Positions 36,968-50,913 of a DNA stretch of 64,000 bases are shown here, in pieces. The position numbers and the translations under genes were made by a program. The stretch comes from Chrysomallon squamiferum. Lineage: Eukaryota; Mollusca; Gastropoda; Neomphalida; Peltospiridae. Numbering within the stretch: the stretch's first letter is position 1; each line of letters opens with the position of its first letter. The DNA is taken from the NCBI GenBank assembly GCA_012295275.1, contig CM022673.1, forward strand, positions 2,350,605 to 2,414,604. Direction: 5' to 3'. The notes under the pieces are model-generated. The model was not told where the DNA came from. It ran no database searches and worked only from the letters and a program-made list of their open reading frames with translations.

Positions 36968-37400
36968 GTAAGATTTAAAAAAATATTTTTTTATTCAATT
37001 AATATTTACGTACTGTTATTTATCAAGCATAATTTATTTATATTTAGCGATATGTAGCAGTAATAATATTTTTTATAATTAACTAGCTTGGAAAGTTAGG
37101 TACGGTAAAGGCTCAGATTTTATTTTACACGCGTCAAAATACGATAAAGTAGAGATTCACAGAAAAAAATCATTGTTATTTTGTTATAGGTGTAACTTAA
37201 TTAGTTTCTTATTTCTTAGGTTTGTAAATTAATAATACATCGACTTAATTATGACTTTCCGTTCATGTTTAAGGCCATAGCTTCAATCGGGCTAGACGTT
37301 AGTCATGTGATGATGATGATTATTATTATGATATGCGCAGGTACTATATCAAACTGAAAATTTAATCTTTTTTAAATTTAATTAATTTAGACACAAGTGT

Positions 37401-40400
37401 ATGTATCGCCAAAGTCTTGAAACTTCAAGAATGACAGAGGAGCAGTTTTTCGTTCGTCTTGGCAGTCTTCCAATTGTCAATTCTGCTTGGACAGGCGCTC
37501 TGGATGCTTACCAGAAGACCAAGAATCATAATGTCCTGTTTCGTACAAGTTTAAATCTGGCTGAAGCAGGAGTTTGGACTGTTATGGGAACAGCCAAACC
37601 CATTGTTGGAAAATGTCAACCACAGAGTTAATATAATAATATTTTTATATATTCTATTTTATTTATTTTTTTATTTTTAATTATTTTATTATTAATGTTT
37701 GTATTTTTTTGACACTCTTAATCTTTACTAAAATAATCATTTCTGCTTCATTACAACAGAGTATATGAGCAGAAAATGTCTATTAAAACAACTTGTAGTA
37801 TTAAATAAGATCTGAAAGTGCAAGAAAAAATATCAACTTTTATTTTTAAAATAAAATTATATTTTAGAAAATTTGGAATTAAAAATTGTTAAATTGTTCT
37901 GAATTTATTAATATTATTATAAATTAATTCTATATTATTTATTTTTCAGATTTTATTTTCTATTTTCTTTTCCTTTATTTTTTAAATTTTATTTTATAAT
38001 TTTCTTTTCTTTTTGACATTTTTGTATTAAAATTAGTTTTATTTTTAAAACTTCATCTTTAAAAAAAACAGGATAATTTTTTTTCTATAGTTGAACGAGT
38101 TAACACAATTGCCTGTGAACAACTGGCCAAACTTGAGGAAAAGTATCCTGCCATAACTCACCCAACAGATCAGGTAAAAACAATATAAAAATAAAACAAT
38201 GAAACAAAAAGCATAAATCTATTCCTGAAATATTTTTCAGTTTACACCTGTAATTATAGTTATATATATTTACTTCTTTTTTTTTTTCTTTTTTTTTTTG
38301 AGAGATCCCAAATTAGTAAATTTACTGATACTATTTAAATATTAACTTTAAAAATGCTATTATCAGTAAAGGTATGTAATTTTATTTAATTATATATGTG
38401 TCATAATATTTAATTTCTTTGTTTTTCAAAATTCATTAATCTGAATATTTGTTTTCAGTTGGTACAGGAAAGCAAAGAAGCATGTGTTGCGTTGGTAAAG
38501 CCAGCCATAGATCGAGTCACCATGATAAAGCAGTTTGGCACAGACAAATACACTGGAGTTGTTTCTGCTGGAAAAGACCAGGTCAGCCCAAACAATGGAA
38601 AAAAAAAAAAGAAACCCCCCAAAATTTATTTTTTGTACATTTTCTTTTTAATTATTTATGTATTTATTATTTTTATTATTATTAATAATTTATTTCTTAT
38701 AAAACAGTTTTATTGGGCCGTGCCAATAATTTAAATGTATTATTCATACTTTTAATTTAAAAAAAAAAAAAGTCTTGACGATCAGTCAGATGAATACAGA
38801 TAACAGATAATTTGGATAGTTTTAACTGATCTTGAAATTTTTTATTTTATTTTTTTCTAAAATTCTCCCAAGCAAGTATTGTAAATTTCAAAACGTGCAG
38901 TTGAATGTTACTTACTGGACTGATTTTCACTGTAATTTAATAACTTGTATTCCACTGAAATTTCATGTTAGTATTTTTAATTTTAAATGTCAGGTGAATC
39001 GTGTTAAACAGCTTGGTACTGACACTATTTCCGGAGTGAAAACCTACAGTCAGGATTTGGTCACAAAGTCACTGGAGACCTCGTACGGTCAACTGGTCAT
39101 GAATGGTGTGGATGGTATTTTGACTCTCTCAGAAAACTATGTGGACAAGTACCTTCCTTCAGATGAAGGTATGATTTATTTTGTTAATAAAAATATATAT
39201 CTTAAAATTATTTTGAAAAAATTCTGTAATTTCTTATTTATTTTTATTGAATTCACTACAAATTGTAGAAACTTTCTAAACTTTTATTCACTTCTGTTTA
39301 TGGATCCTTTTAAGACTGGCCTTGATAAAAACATACTCAAGAAAATGACATGTATATATAATATTTATTATTATTATTATTTTATCATTACTGTTGTTGT
39401 TGGTTTTATTATATTATTGTTGTTATTATAACATTTTTTTATCCTGATTCTTATTTGCCACAGCATATAAAGAATAACAAAAATAATAATGTCTTTTACT
39501 CATTTGGATAATATCTTTAAAATAATTTCATTTACAGAGTCTGTAGAGGATGATGAAAAGCAGCTGGAAAAGAAAGAAATGGATGAGATGACATCCAATC
39601 CAATGGACAGAGCTAAGACTTTGACCTCCAGAGTTCGTCGCCGCATGTACAAGAAAACCATGAGAGAACTGCGCACAGCCAAAATAAAAAGTCAGGAGAC
39701 TCTGGCAAAACTTAACTTTACTGTAGACTTGGTAAGTAAAGTATTATACTGTTCCACAGTTTTATAATATATTTTGTATGCTGATCATTATATTTAATAG
39801 GATTAAATAAAGTAAAAGTGGATGATGAGGGAATGTAATTCTATAAGTAAAATGCAATATAGGTTTATATATATATATATTTCATATTGTCATATATTTA
39901 AATTCAGATTGACTATGCCAAGTCAAACATTGACCAAGTTAAGAACAGAATAGGAGTAACTGTAACATCAGCTCAGGATAAAGTGAAGGACACCTGGATG
40001 AAGATCATGACTGATGAAGAAGACGATACTGTACCTGAGGTATAGATATTCAGCTTATGTCAAATTCAGATACATATTGCTAAATGCATTTAATGAATTT
40101 CTATAACTGTTGTTGTTGTTGTGCTTCAATTAATTATAAAATACAACAAAGTATGATGTTCACATGGTTCAACAATATACATTTTTTCTTTATTTTTTAT
40201 TTTTTTATTTTAGTAATGCTATTTTTTACAACAAGATTGCAAAATCACTGCAAAATTCCTGTGTCCATAAAACTTAAGCATTTTTATTTATTTTACAAGT
40301 TATGTCAAACAAGAAAGTTAGTCAAATTTGATATGGTTTTCAAACTTTTTAATAAATGTAAATAAAACAATTCTACATAAAATTGTTTCAGACCAGGGAA

Positions 40401-41362
40401 GAAAAGACTATTGCTCTGGCACGAAGACTGACCAAACAAATTCGACACAATGTTGGCATGGTAACCACATACATAAGCAGCACTCCAGAACATATTAGAG
40501 AGAAGCTAACACAGGCAGAAAAATATGCAGAAGATCTCTATATGGTGTTTGTTAAGGTTAGAACATTGTAAACAAAAATATATTTAAAAAAAAGAGTTTC
40601 AAGTCAAATATTAAATATTTGTAAATCTTTGAATCTGTTTAGACAAACATGCTTTGACTATATGTTCAAATATCAGAAATAATAAAAGGAACTGATTAGA
40701 ATGGTACCAGTATATATATATATATATATATATTATTATTTTTTTTTTTTTAATACAAATCATTTATAGTGCAAAATTGAAAAAACATCAATAATCCTCT
40801 GTTTTAAAGTACTCTTAAAAATTCATATTTTAGTAATTTCTTGTATTAAATAATAAATAGGGATAAAAAAAACAGGTAATTTTAGGTTGCATTTTAGAAA
40901 CTAGTTCTTGTCTCATATACCAAAGTGAAAATATTAATCTTCAATTATTCTTTACGTCAAAGACGAGATTGGAAATCCTGAAAATGTTTCAAGTATCATA
41001 ATGTTTTTTTTGTTGGTTTTTATTTTAATTTATATTTTGTATTTATTTATTTTTAATTTTTTTATATTTTGTGATCACAGAAAAATAGATTTGAAGAATT
41101 TCCTTCCTGGATGATAGAACAGACGCGAGAAAAAATTTCATACATCCAAGATGCTTTGGGTTTTGCTACAGACTTTCTACTGACCTCTCCTCTTAACTGG
41201 CTGGTAAGTAAACTGAACATGTAAAAATATCATAGAAATAACAGGTCAAAGCCAAAGGTTTTTTTGTGGTTTTTTTCTCTTGTATTTGTTATACCAAACA
41301 GAACAGAGTTAAGGGCCAAGTGAATGACAGATTTCAGTTATGGCTCATAATGCTCAGTTTAC

Positions 41363-41395
<33 letters not shown>

Positions 41396-44320
41396 ATTGA
41401 AAACATTTTACATAAATTGTTACATTAAAAAAATAAATAAATGAATTTTAAAATATTTTCCTTACAACATGTACATGCTGGTTATATAAGGCTTATAAAC
41501 ATACAGTTAGAGATACTTTAACCAAATCTGTAATCATTTTTATCATTACAAACTACATTCACACTGGCCCTTAACTATGTAGATTGTTGTTACCTCACCT
41601 GAACTGTAGAACTGCATCTTTACCCTGCTTCCTGGATGCTTTCTGATAAATGTATTTATGCTGGTACCAGGACACAAAATTCTTTAGACATTTTACATCA
41701 GTCTGTACATTCAGTTTGAGACAAATTTTAAATCGTATTAATTTCTATTATAGTTGATCCATGTCTAAAACATGCTCACATAATATTGCAATGAAGTTGG
41801 CTAAAAATGTCTTTGCCTACAGTTTCTTTCTACAGAAGTAGGGATCACCACACACAAATTTAATACAAAAAAAGTTCTTTTTATTTAATAGTACTATATT
41901 ACTTGGATATTTTTTTATATGTATTCCTCAAATTCATTTAATAAATATATACATATTTTATTAACCTTAACAGTATCTTATTTGAATAAAAAATTTAATT
42001 TGCTGCATGCACTTAACTGAATTAAATTGTAACAAATGGCCATAAAGAATTTTTGTGTTGTCAAGTTAGGCAGAACATATTTGATACCAAAACAATAACA
42101 AAATTGACATTTTGTTTTAAAAAAAATTAAAATTAATGTCATTTCCTTTTGCTAAAGAAAAAAGAAAATTAATAATTTTACACAGGGTTAATCATTGCAC
42201 AAATTTTAAAAAAGATATATGTATATATAATTATTTGTTTTGTCATATTTATTAGCAAAACAATTTAGCAGAAATAACAAATCATTTCAGTGTATACAGA
42301 ATAAATTTTAATCAGTTGACTATTATAAAATATTCTAAAAAGAAAAGTGTTATCCAGTTCCCAAAGTTAAAATGTCTGAAGTTGATTGTGTCTTAGTCAA
42401 CCAAATTAAATGAGTGTGTTGCTTCTTCCTTTTTTCACTTCTGTTTTTATTTTTATTTTTACTCTTTTATTTTTTATTTTAAAACTGTTGCAATGCCAGA
42501 GAGATTGTTAAATATAAAGACATTTTATTTTTTAATTTACATAATTAAAATATATCCTTTCATACAATTTGTGTGTGTATGTGTGCATGTGTTCATGACA
42601 ATAAAGAAAAAAATAATAATAAAATAAAAAATGTCATTTCAAGTTTTAAATGTTTGCATCTGGATCATAACAAAGTCTCTAAATGCAAAACCCCTTATAA
42701 ATCCCTGACTAGTAGATAAGGGAATGTTTAAGTAGTTCAGAATATTCCCCTAGTAAAAACCAATGGGTTTTTAAAAAATAAATAAACAAATGAAATAATG
42801 GAGCAACTATTTCGGCCATTTTAACAATGACAAATAGATTTCTTTTTTGTTGCCAGGTTCCAAAACCCCGGGTGGAGGTCATAGAAATGTCCAATATGAT
42901 TGAAGGACATAGGACGGACTAAAAACAAGATGAAAATAACCCTGGCTGGATTTTTGACCTTTTGAAAAAATGTGTGCATATACAGTGTAAAATATTCATG
43001 GATTTAAAAAAGAATTTTACAAAAATGATCATTGCAAGAAATATGACATTAAGAACTAACTTTGTGCATTTTTTCAGAAAAATAAATGTGAATTTATCTT
43101 TGTGTTAATCATATTAACTGTATTCTTATAATTAATCATTTTGTTGTTTTCTTCTGTGCTGCTTCTGTTTTCTTTCTAAAAATATATATTGATTTCAACT
43201 GATTGTCATTTCCAGTGCTTTGGGGTGGTGTTCTTTTTTTTTTTTTCCTTTTTTTTCCCCCAAGTTAAATAGATTTTTCTTTTCTCTTTATGCATTTCAA
43301 TTAATAATTTAAATATTTTAAAAATTCAATATAATTAAATTTTCTAAATTGAAAAAAAATACAATATTTCAGCTGTTAATTTTTAACATTAACAATCTTT
43401 TTTCCTTTTGTATTTAATGTCGTAATAAATTGTTTAAAATATTATGTATCAAAGAGTTTTGTGTAACACATAAATATTGTTGTGCTTTCAGCAAATAAAT
43501 CACTTCAGCTTTTCTTTTGGTTGTTTTGTTCATGTTCCTTGTTTGTAAACACTTATTTCAAGCACTTTAGAAACACCTTCCTGCTTTTGTTCCTTCATAT
43601 TTTGTAGTAGTAGTAGTTGTAGTAGTAGCAGCAGCAGGTAGTTGTTGTAGTAGTTAGCATTAACAGTTAATTGTTAGATAACTCCCAATTGAGCAGCAAA
43701 TAGAAATATGATTATCTGAGACCTGGACAAATCATATTTGTGGATCGGATTTTTATAATAAAAAGTTTTCTTGGTGAAATAACATTTACACTCATCCATG
43801 ATATATTGAGAAAATATTCTAGTTGTTATTAAAAGAAATTTATACCAAATGAAATTATAATTAAATATTAGAAAATAATAATAAAAATAATACATACAAA
43901 AATAACTACATTAACTCGTAGCATTATAATAGATTTACCCATAGTTTTGTTTCAGCTAATAATTTATAGATACACTTTAGTCACAAATAAACTTAGTCAT
44001 TATAATTATTCAGATTCATAAAGATTAATAATTCATAATACTGAAAATAGTTGAACAATATTCCTAGTTATTTTTTTGTTTTTTTTGTTTTTTAAAGGTT
44101 ATATTTTTCAAAGTATTTTGTGAGAATAATTTCAATAAAATAACAATTTGAATAAAACAGGTCATAATGTTTCAGTTAATTGCATATCCAGTAACATTGT
44201 GTTTTGTTAATCTTGCAGGCTCCAGATATTAATATTGATGATCTTGTTCTGGAAGAACCAGAATTTTATCCTTGCAACGGCCATGCTGTTGTGTACAAAG
44301 AGGGGCTAGATGAATCATAA
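37401..44320 (+). CDS. Perilipin (lipid-droplet coat protein)
   Basis: Coats lipid droplets and controls access of lipases to stored triglyceride. Shared coding exons: 37401-37626, 38091-38173, 38459-38581, 38994-39168, 39538-39731, 39908-40039, 40392-40556, 41081-41203. These are followed by one of two last exons (42857-42922 or 44219-44320), giving 428 or 440 aa. All phases close. The PAT domain spans about residues 11-103 (FFVRLGSLPIVNSAW, EKYPAITHPTDQ). Amphipathic 11-mer-type repeats follow (VTMIKQFGTDKYTGVVSAGK, VNRVKQLGTDTISGVKTYSQ), then a basic segment (SRVRRRMYKKT) and a helical C-terminal region ending FLLTSPLNWL, like the four-helix bundle end of vertebrate perilipins 2/3. The start could be the first ATG (MYRQSLE) or the next (MTEEQFF). 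The exon-2 donor CAGA|GTTAAT is weak, but the phase and residue fit (CQPQIERVN). Confidence 0.93.
41363..41391 (+). repeat. Poly(A) tract in perilipin intron
   Basis: About 29 A residues. No recognisable retroelement body precedes it. Confidence 0.9.
42857..42922 (+). CDS. Perilipin alternative last exon 1
   Basis: After the acceptor TTGTTGCCAG the frame reads VPKPRVEVIEMSNMIEGHRTD and stops (TAA). Phase 0 matches the end of exon 41081-41203. It is followed by AATAAA signals at about 43,079 and 43,424-43,497. Isoform total 428 aa. Confidence 0.75.
   Translation, partial: VPKPRVEVIEMSNMIEGHRTD
44219..44320 (+). CDS. Perilipin alternative last exon 2
   Basis: After the acceptor TCTTGCAG the frame reads APDINIDDLVLEEPEFYP, then CNGHAVVYKEGLDES and stop. 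Phase 0 also matches exon 41203. The tail is acidic, unlike the basic or neutral tail of the other exon. Isoform total 440 aa. Confidence 0.75.
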   Translation, partial: APDINIDDLVLEEPEFYPCNGHAVVYKEGLDES

Positions 44321-45685
44321 GTTTTTTTATTCCTTCTCTATCTACTAAACCTGGTGATATACAAACATTTATTTATGAGTATGGTGCATACTATAACATT
44401 TAGTACAAATCTGGCCATCTAACCACAGATAAAATTCATTACCACATTGCTAACTTCTATCTTTACAGTTTTTATAGATATATAAATAATGGAAATGGTG
44501 CTCATTAAATAATTTGGTTTAATGCTTATGCTACATTCTGAAATGCTTTATGTGATGATGAAAAAATTTTGTGCAGTAATTTCTATATTTTTTTAAAGAT
44601 AGGCTTCAAATTTTGTGATTTTCTGTGACTGCTTTGAATTATTAAGAAGATAAATGAATACTGGTGCAAATTATTTGTTCACATCTTGATTTATGCAAGT
44701 TTATTAAATTTAATTTGGTTAATCTGTACTCAATCAGTGCCTTTTCAGAGGGCAAACATTGCAGGACAACCATAAGTAAATGGAATTCAGAAAGCTTAGA
44801 AGACAGAAATTGTTTTATTGTATTAATTGACACATTTGTTTGTTTTGTTTTTTTTGGTTGCCTGTAAATAAATATATTTCAGATACTAATCAGAAATAGA
44901 ATATTAAAACCTTTCAGCCATTGAACATGATGATGATAATGAATAAAATTTATAATTGTTATATTTGTCTTGATTTATTTATTTATTTAAGTATGGTATA
45001 ACAGCATAAAACATGTTTCAGTATCACATCTGTGGAATTTAACTGAAAAATAAATTATTCACAAAAATAATGTGAAACAGTATCATTAAAAAAGAAGTTT
45101 ACTGATGCCACTATATGGTGGCATTACCAGTTAGATCAAAAGCCTCGTTTCCATGCCACTGTACCACAGACAAAGAGATTATATGCCACATCTTTTAATC
45201 TTTATTTTCATACTATTTCTCTACAGATATACTGAGTACAAATGTTAAGATCCTACCAGAAATATAAACCAATAAAAGCTTAATGGCAGCAAACAATAAA
45301 ACAATGCAGAAAAATATAAATCAGAAAATGCTAATTTATATTTTTTTTATGAGAAAAATTGAAATCCATGAAATATGGTATTTTCACTGTTTACTATATA
45401 AGAGTAACAAAAAAATGTAGATAAATAATACAGATTATCACAAACTTTGAATTTGCGTCCCAGCACACTGTATAAACTGTATGTTAACCGTTTCATTTCA
45501 TTTTAATTAATAATTTATAATAAATTATTCACTGTTATATCTTGCATGTCATAAATTCCTGTTTTCATAAAATCAATAATTAATCTTAATAACCCAACAT
45601 ATATCCAGCAGTACTCAATCTTCTATCCAATAAATATCATCTTCAGAAAATTTATTTCACGAATTTAACAACATGCAATTTGTAT
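44321..45685. other. 3' intergenic region between convergent perilipin and MTRF1L
   Basis: Tail-to-tail spacer holding the 3' UTR of the longer perilipin isoform (AATAAA near 44,866) and that of MTRF1L. A+T-rich with no supported gene. Confidence 0.6.
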
Positions 45686-46036
45686 TCAGGCAGATTCTTT
45701 CTTTTTGCTCTTTGCGAAATCTTCTAAGATTCCATCAAGTTCTTGGTATTGCGATTCTTTTAACAACACTGATATCAAACCATCAAGATCTTCTCCTGAG
45801 GTCATGAAATGACTCAGGTTAAATATACTGTAGTTTATTCTATGGTCAGTAATTCTGTCCTGTGGAAAATTGTAAGTTCTGATTTTTTCTGATCGTCCTG
45901 CTGTACCCACTTGCAGTTTTCTGTCAGCTTTGTATTTCATTTGTTGCTCTTCTAATTCTTTTTCATAAATTCTGAAAGCATAATCCAAATTGTATTCGTA
46001 AATATTTGTTAACTTTTTATTAAATCTAGATTATAT

Positions 46037-46081
<45 letters not shown>

Positions 46082-47009
46082 TACTTCAAAGTATCTTTTT
46101 TCAATATATTTATTTAAGTTATTATAAATGAAAAATTAAGTAAAAGCTAAAGAAAAACTTTTAGCAAATGTCACAGTAAAATAATATGGTACAAGAATAC
46201 ATTATCCAGAATGGAAAAGAATTTAAATGGTGTATTTAACTTTTGAAACATCATAAGAAATCTATGTATAAAACTGCAGTTACTTTGAAAGACTAGTTAC
46301 ACATACTAACACACTCATTTTTCTGCATGGATGGATAGATATGTGTGCATATGAATATATGTATTAATAAACACATACATCCATCCATACATACATATGG
46401 TCACAAGGACATATTTATAATTAAATACACAATGTGTAATAAGTTCTGAATATTTGCATCACACCAACAAGATTTGTGCTAGAATTTAAGTTTATATATA
46501 CAATGTAAGTCCTCTGAAACCAAAATAACTTCCAGGGCTAGTGTCAGCTATAAATTTTTTTGTTTAAATCACCTTAATCATTATTATGTACTCACATTGC
46601 AATCTTTATAAACAAATACACACATAAGTACATGAAAATATACATAGATATAGATGTGTACCTGGATCTAAGTATCTGCATAGCTAAAGCTTTATTCTTT
46701 ATCTGAGATCTCTCTTGTTGACATTCTGCAACAGTGCCTGGAATATCAAGTAATCACCAGGAATAATGAAATAATTAAATGTTTTCTTTATTTCTGACAT
46801 CAAATTAAAAAGACTGTCCTTTCAATCATTTACTAAATCTGTTTTATTATGTCAAACTTTTGAAGTAACCAAACTGTATTTATAATTTGCATTGATTAAT
46901 TAAAAATTACTCTAAAACATGAAAAATGCACAAGACAGCTTAATAAGCTGTATATTAATCTATAACCAAAAAATCATGTTACTATATTAAATGACACTTT
47001 TAATAAAAG

Positions 47010-47044
<35 letters not shown>

Positions 47045-50000
47045 CAAACAACAATTACTTAAATTGCCTGTTTTAGTAGGTAATTGAACTGTATTATCAT
47101 AATCTATGCTAAATGGTATATGTATTAACATTAATCTTATTAAAAATTGTTAATGAAAACTGGACGAAACGTAACTGTTAAAATAATTTATAATGCTAAA
47201 ATGCCTACTTTTACCTATTTACCTGTTGGTAAATGTACAATTCTCACTGCACTGTCTGTAGTATTTACATGCTGTCCCCCTTTACCACTTGCCCTGAATG
47301 TTTCAATTCGAAGATCTTTTTGCTGGAGGACAACTTCAATCTAAATAAACAATTATTACCAAAGACCTTTTTATTCATTTATATCAATTTTTAAAAGAGA
47401 AAAAGAAAAAAGTTAGTGACTGTAATAACACTTTTCAAGTATTTTCTCACCATGCTTGAAGATGCAAAAATTCTACTATCATTCTTAAATATTATTAAAA
47501 TTTGTTACCACCACCAACTATATTTTTCATTTGCAAATAAGCAAAACAATTTTTTTTTTTTTTTAGTGGATCTAAAAATTGTCAATACAATGGCAAAATG
47601 AAACCTACAAATTTTCTTATATATTTTACAAAACCTTACAAGTGTTCTTCAGATTATTATTTATTTACTGAGAGTGCCAGCTATATTTTCCTCTTGGTTA
47701 ATTATTTGTTTCTTTTTCATTTTTCTAAAACGATGTTATTTCAAGAATTTTTGAATAAGGAATTTCAGTCAAATGACATGAACATAAAGAGATGGAAAAG
47801 AAAGCAAAAAAAATAAATAAACAAATAAATAAAAATAACTCTAATAAATACGTTGCCTATGAAAATGTATAAACAACAAAGAACCTAGCTAAAGCACTGA
47901 GGAGGATTGAACCTGTGATCCATTGAGCCTCAGCTTAAGTTTTTATGACAAAGCTACATTCGCCTGCCTCAGAATGTACACATGGATTACCTCTGTTGGT
48001 TGTGGTAAGACAGCCACAGTCATTGTGCTCGTGTGTATTCGACCAGATTTCTCAGTTTTCGGACAACGCTGGACTCGATGTACACCACTTTCAAACTTCA
48101 GCAGTCTGTACACATCCATGCCACAAACCGAGGCTGAAGCTTTGCGGAGACCTCCTGAAATAAAAGCATTGGCATTCTAGAGGAAAAATTGTTATTAAAA
48201 TTTTTTTTTTTTTTTTTTTAAAGTACAAGAAAAAAACCTGACAAAATATATATAAAAAAAAAAATAATAATTTTTTGTTGGGGAATGGATCTTAATCCTT
48301 GATTCACTCATTAAAAAAGTGTAATGAAATGTAAAAGATCAAGAACCTAGATTTTAATTTGTCAGAATTATATCATTATTGGAAGGTAAATCAAAGTCAA
48401 GAAATAGAATATTTATTAACATTCTTAAAATTAGAACACAATTATTTTATATGTAAATGAATTTAACTTAAATATGGTAATAAACAATTTTGGTTTATCT
48501 AAATGGACACAGTAATAGAAAACATCTAATCTCAAATTAGTGATTATAATCTTTTAAAAACCTTGGTCAGATGTGTCTGAACTCATTATGTCAAATGACC
48601 ATCCCTTCCTCTGAGCGAATGTGCGATACAAGTTGAAAATCTCTCCTGTAAACAGCATGGCTTCTTGACCTCCGACCCCTGCAGTGACCTCCAGGATAAT
48701 GTCACTTTTGTCTGCATGTTCAACTCCAACCAAAGCTTCAATTAGCTATGAAGTAATAATAATAATTATAATAACCAAAATAACAACAACAATAATATAA
48801 TAAATATAAATAAAAAATCCTGATAAAAAAGAAGTGTTTAAATTTTATTTCAAATCTTTATTCTTGAAAAATTAAATAAAATGTTTCTCAGAAACAAGAA
48901 AACAATTGACTTGTCTTTCATTCAAAAAAGATCCGAAAATTTATTCCAGAACAACTGGGTGAAAGTTCAGTAGCTGGAATTTACTCACAAGTTAAAATAT
49001 CAATGAAATTTTTAATTACAATACTATTTAACAGAAAGCAACTTTTAATTTTTTTTTTAGTTATACCTGCATGTGTAATTCCTCCATTTGTTTAAAGCAT
49101 TCTTCTTTTTCTGATTCTGCCAGATTCTTCATCTCAGTATCTGTGGAACTTAATCCTACACAGTGAACAGAATGAATCAATAAATACTATTTCAAAATAC
49201 TTTATCATCAACTATTATTATGTGTTAAGCCTACAGGTTATGTATTACCAGCATGGGATTTGTTTTAAAAGCACTCTTCTGTTGTCAGTAAAATACATTC
49301 CACAGCCTTTGATTTGTCAACTGCGAGGTACTACTGCACTGTGGCAGGATTAGGAAAATCCACAATTAGATCACTGAAGAGAAATGACCTTGTATCTTAG
49401 AAAGGTTTAAGCCTATGCCTAATCATAAACCTTCAGGCTATTCTAAAAGTGGTATGAAAACAGAATTCTAAAACATTATCAAGATTTCACTGTCAGCATA
49501 TTTTTGTCATACACCACTGTCAGAAAAGTTTTGTTAGAAATATTTTTCTGTCAAACCTAATTGTTAGAAAATGTGTGTCTAAAGTATTTGGGTGTTTTGT
49601 CTTACTTCATTGTTAGTAAAGGTTTAGTTGAAGTATTTTTGTCATACTTCACTGTTAGCAAAGGTTTGTCTTTTTAGTCAGATCTAATTGTTAGAAAAGG
49701 TTTGTATTATATATCAGATAAAACAGCCACCATTTGATAAATTCAAAAATTTCTGATAAAAATAAATGATTAAATAAAATCATTTTTCTTACTAACTGTA
49801 ATTAAACCATGATTATTACAATATTTTACAAAAAGCAAAAACAACAAAAACAATAATAATTTTAAATTTTTTACAAAATACATAAATTTAATTCACACTT
49901 CAATTAATTATGATAAAAATGTACCTGACAAAAGAGCATCAAGTTCTTTGACATGCGCGTCAACCATCTCGAGTTCTGTGATTAATGAAACCAGTGGAGT

Positions 50001-50866
50001 CAGTTCAACAATCCTGCTGTTTAGTTTCTTTATATTGACATCCTCTCCAGGTGCCTCATTTGACAAAATGCTGTTGATGTTTTTGAACTCTGCTACCAAG
50101 CTGTCTAGATACTGCTTGAAAATATCATTTTTATGGATGACAAATCTATCAGGTAATGAAGAGTGGTGTCTGCAGTGCTGACCTGGCGACTTTAACTTTT
50201 GTGTCGAGATCTGATCAACAGTTTGAGAATTATAAAACAGTGGTGACAAATGTTTTCTTGTGTGGTAATATCTCAAACAGGCAGAAGGACAAGAAATTAT
50301 TTTTTCTGAAACCAGTATTCTGTTTGACAGATTATTTTGTAATGTATGAAACAAATTTGAATGTGGTTTGTTCTGTTTCCCAAAATGTAACCAGTTCCTT
50401 GTATTACTAATACCACTGATTTCGGTTTTGCACAATAATTTTTGACTTACATTTTGACTATTTTCATGTGAGTACAAACTACTAACACTAACAGGTGCAC
50501 ATGTTCTTTTGCCACTGTCACTAAAAATAATTTGTTTTGTAAGCTTTCTGTTTCCACAGCAGCTATAATGAAGACATTTCTGGTTATGTAACATCTTTGT
50601 ATGAATGTTCATTCTGTACATCATGTTGTGAATACATTTCTTCAAGCTATGTATCACCAAAAATTGTGAGGAATAAATGAACTGGATCATCTGTCTTTCT
50701 GTTGTCAAGGTTCTCAGCATGTTGATAAAATTCACGGATCTAAAAATAAAATAAATCTAATTTTCAAACTTTTATTTGTGTGCGTGCACACACAAAAATT
50801 AATGACTTGGTTTCAGTATTAAAACTGCTCCAGATGAAAATAATATCTCAAATGGGCTATTACTGC

Positions 50867-50913
<47 letters not shown>

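Noticed and set aside
47923-48180. Two plus-strand frames of 72-85 codons
   Set aside because: They lie antisense to the MTRF1L exon 47,991-48,154, whose frame, motifs and splice sites are clear.
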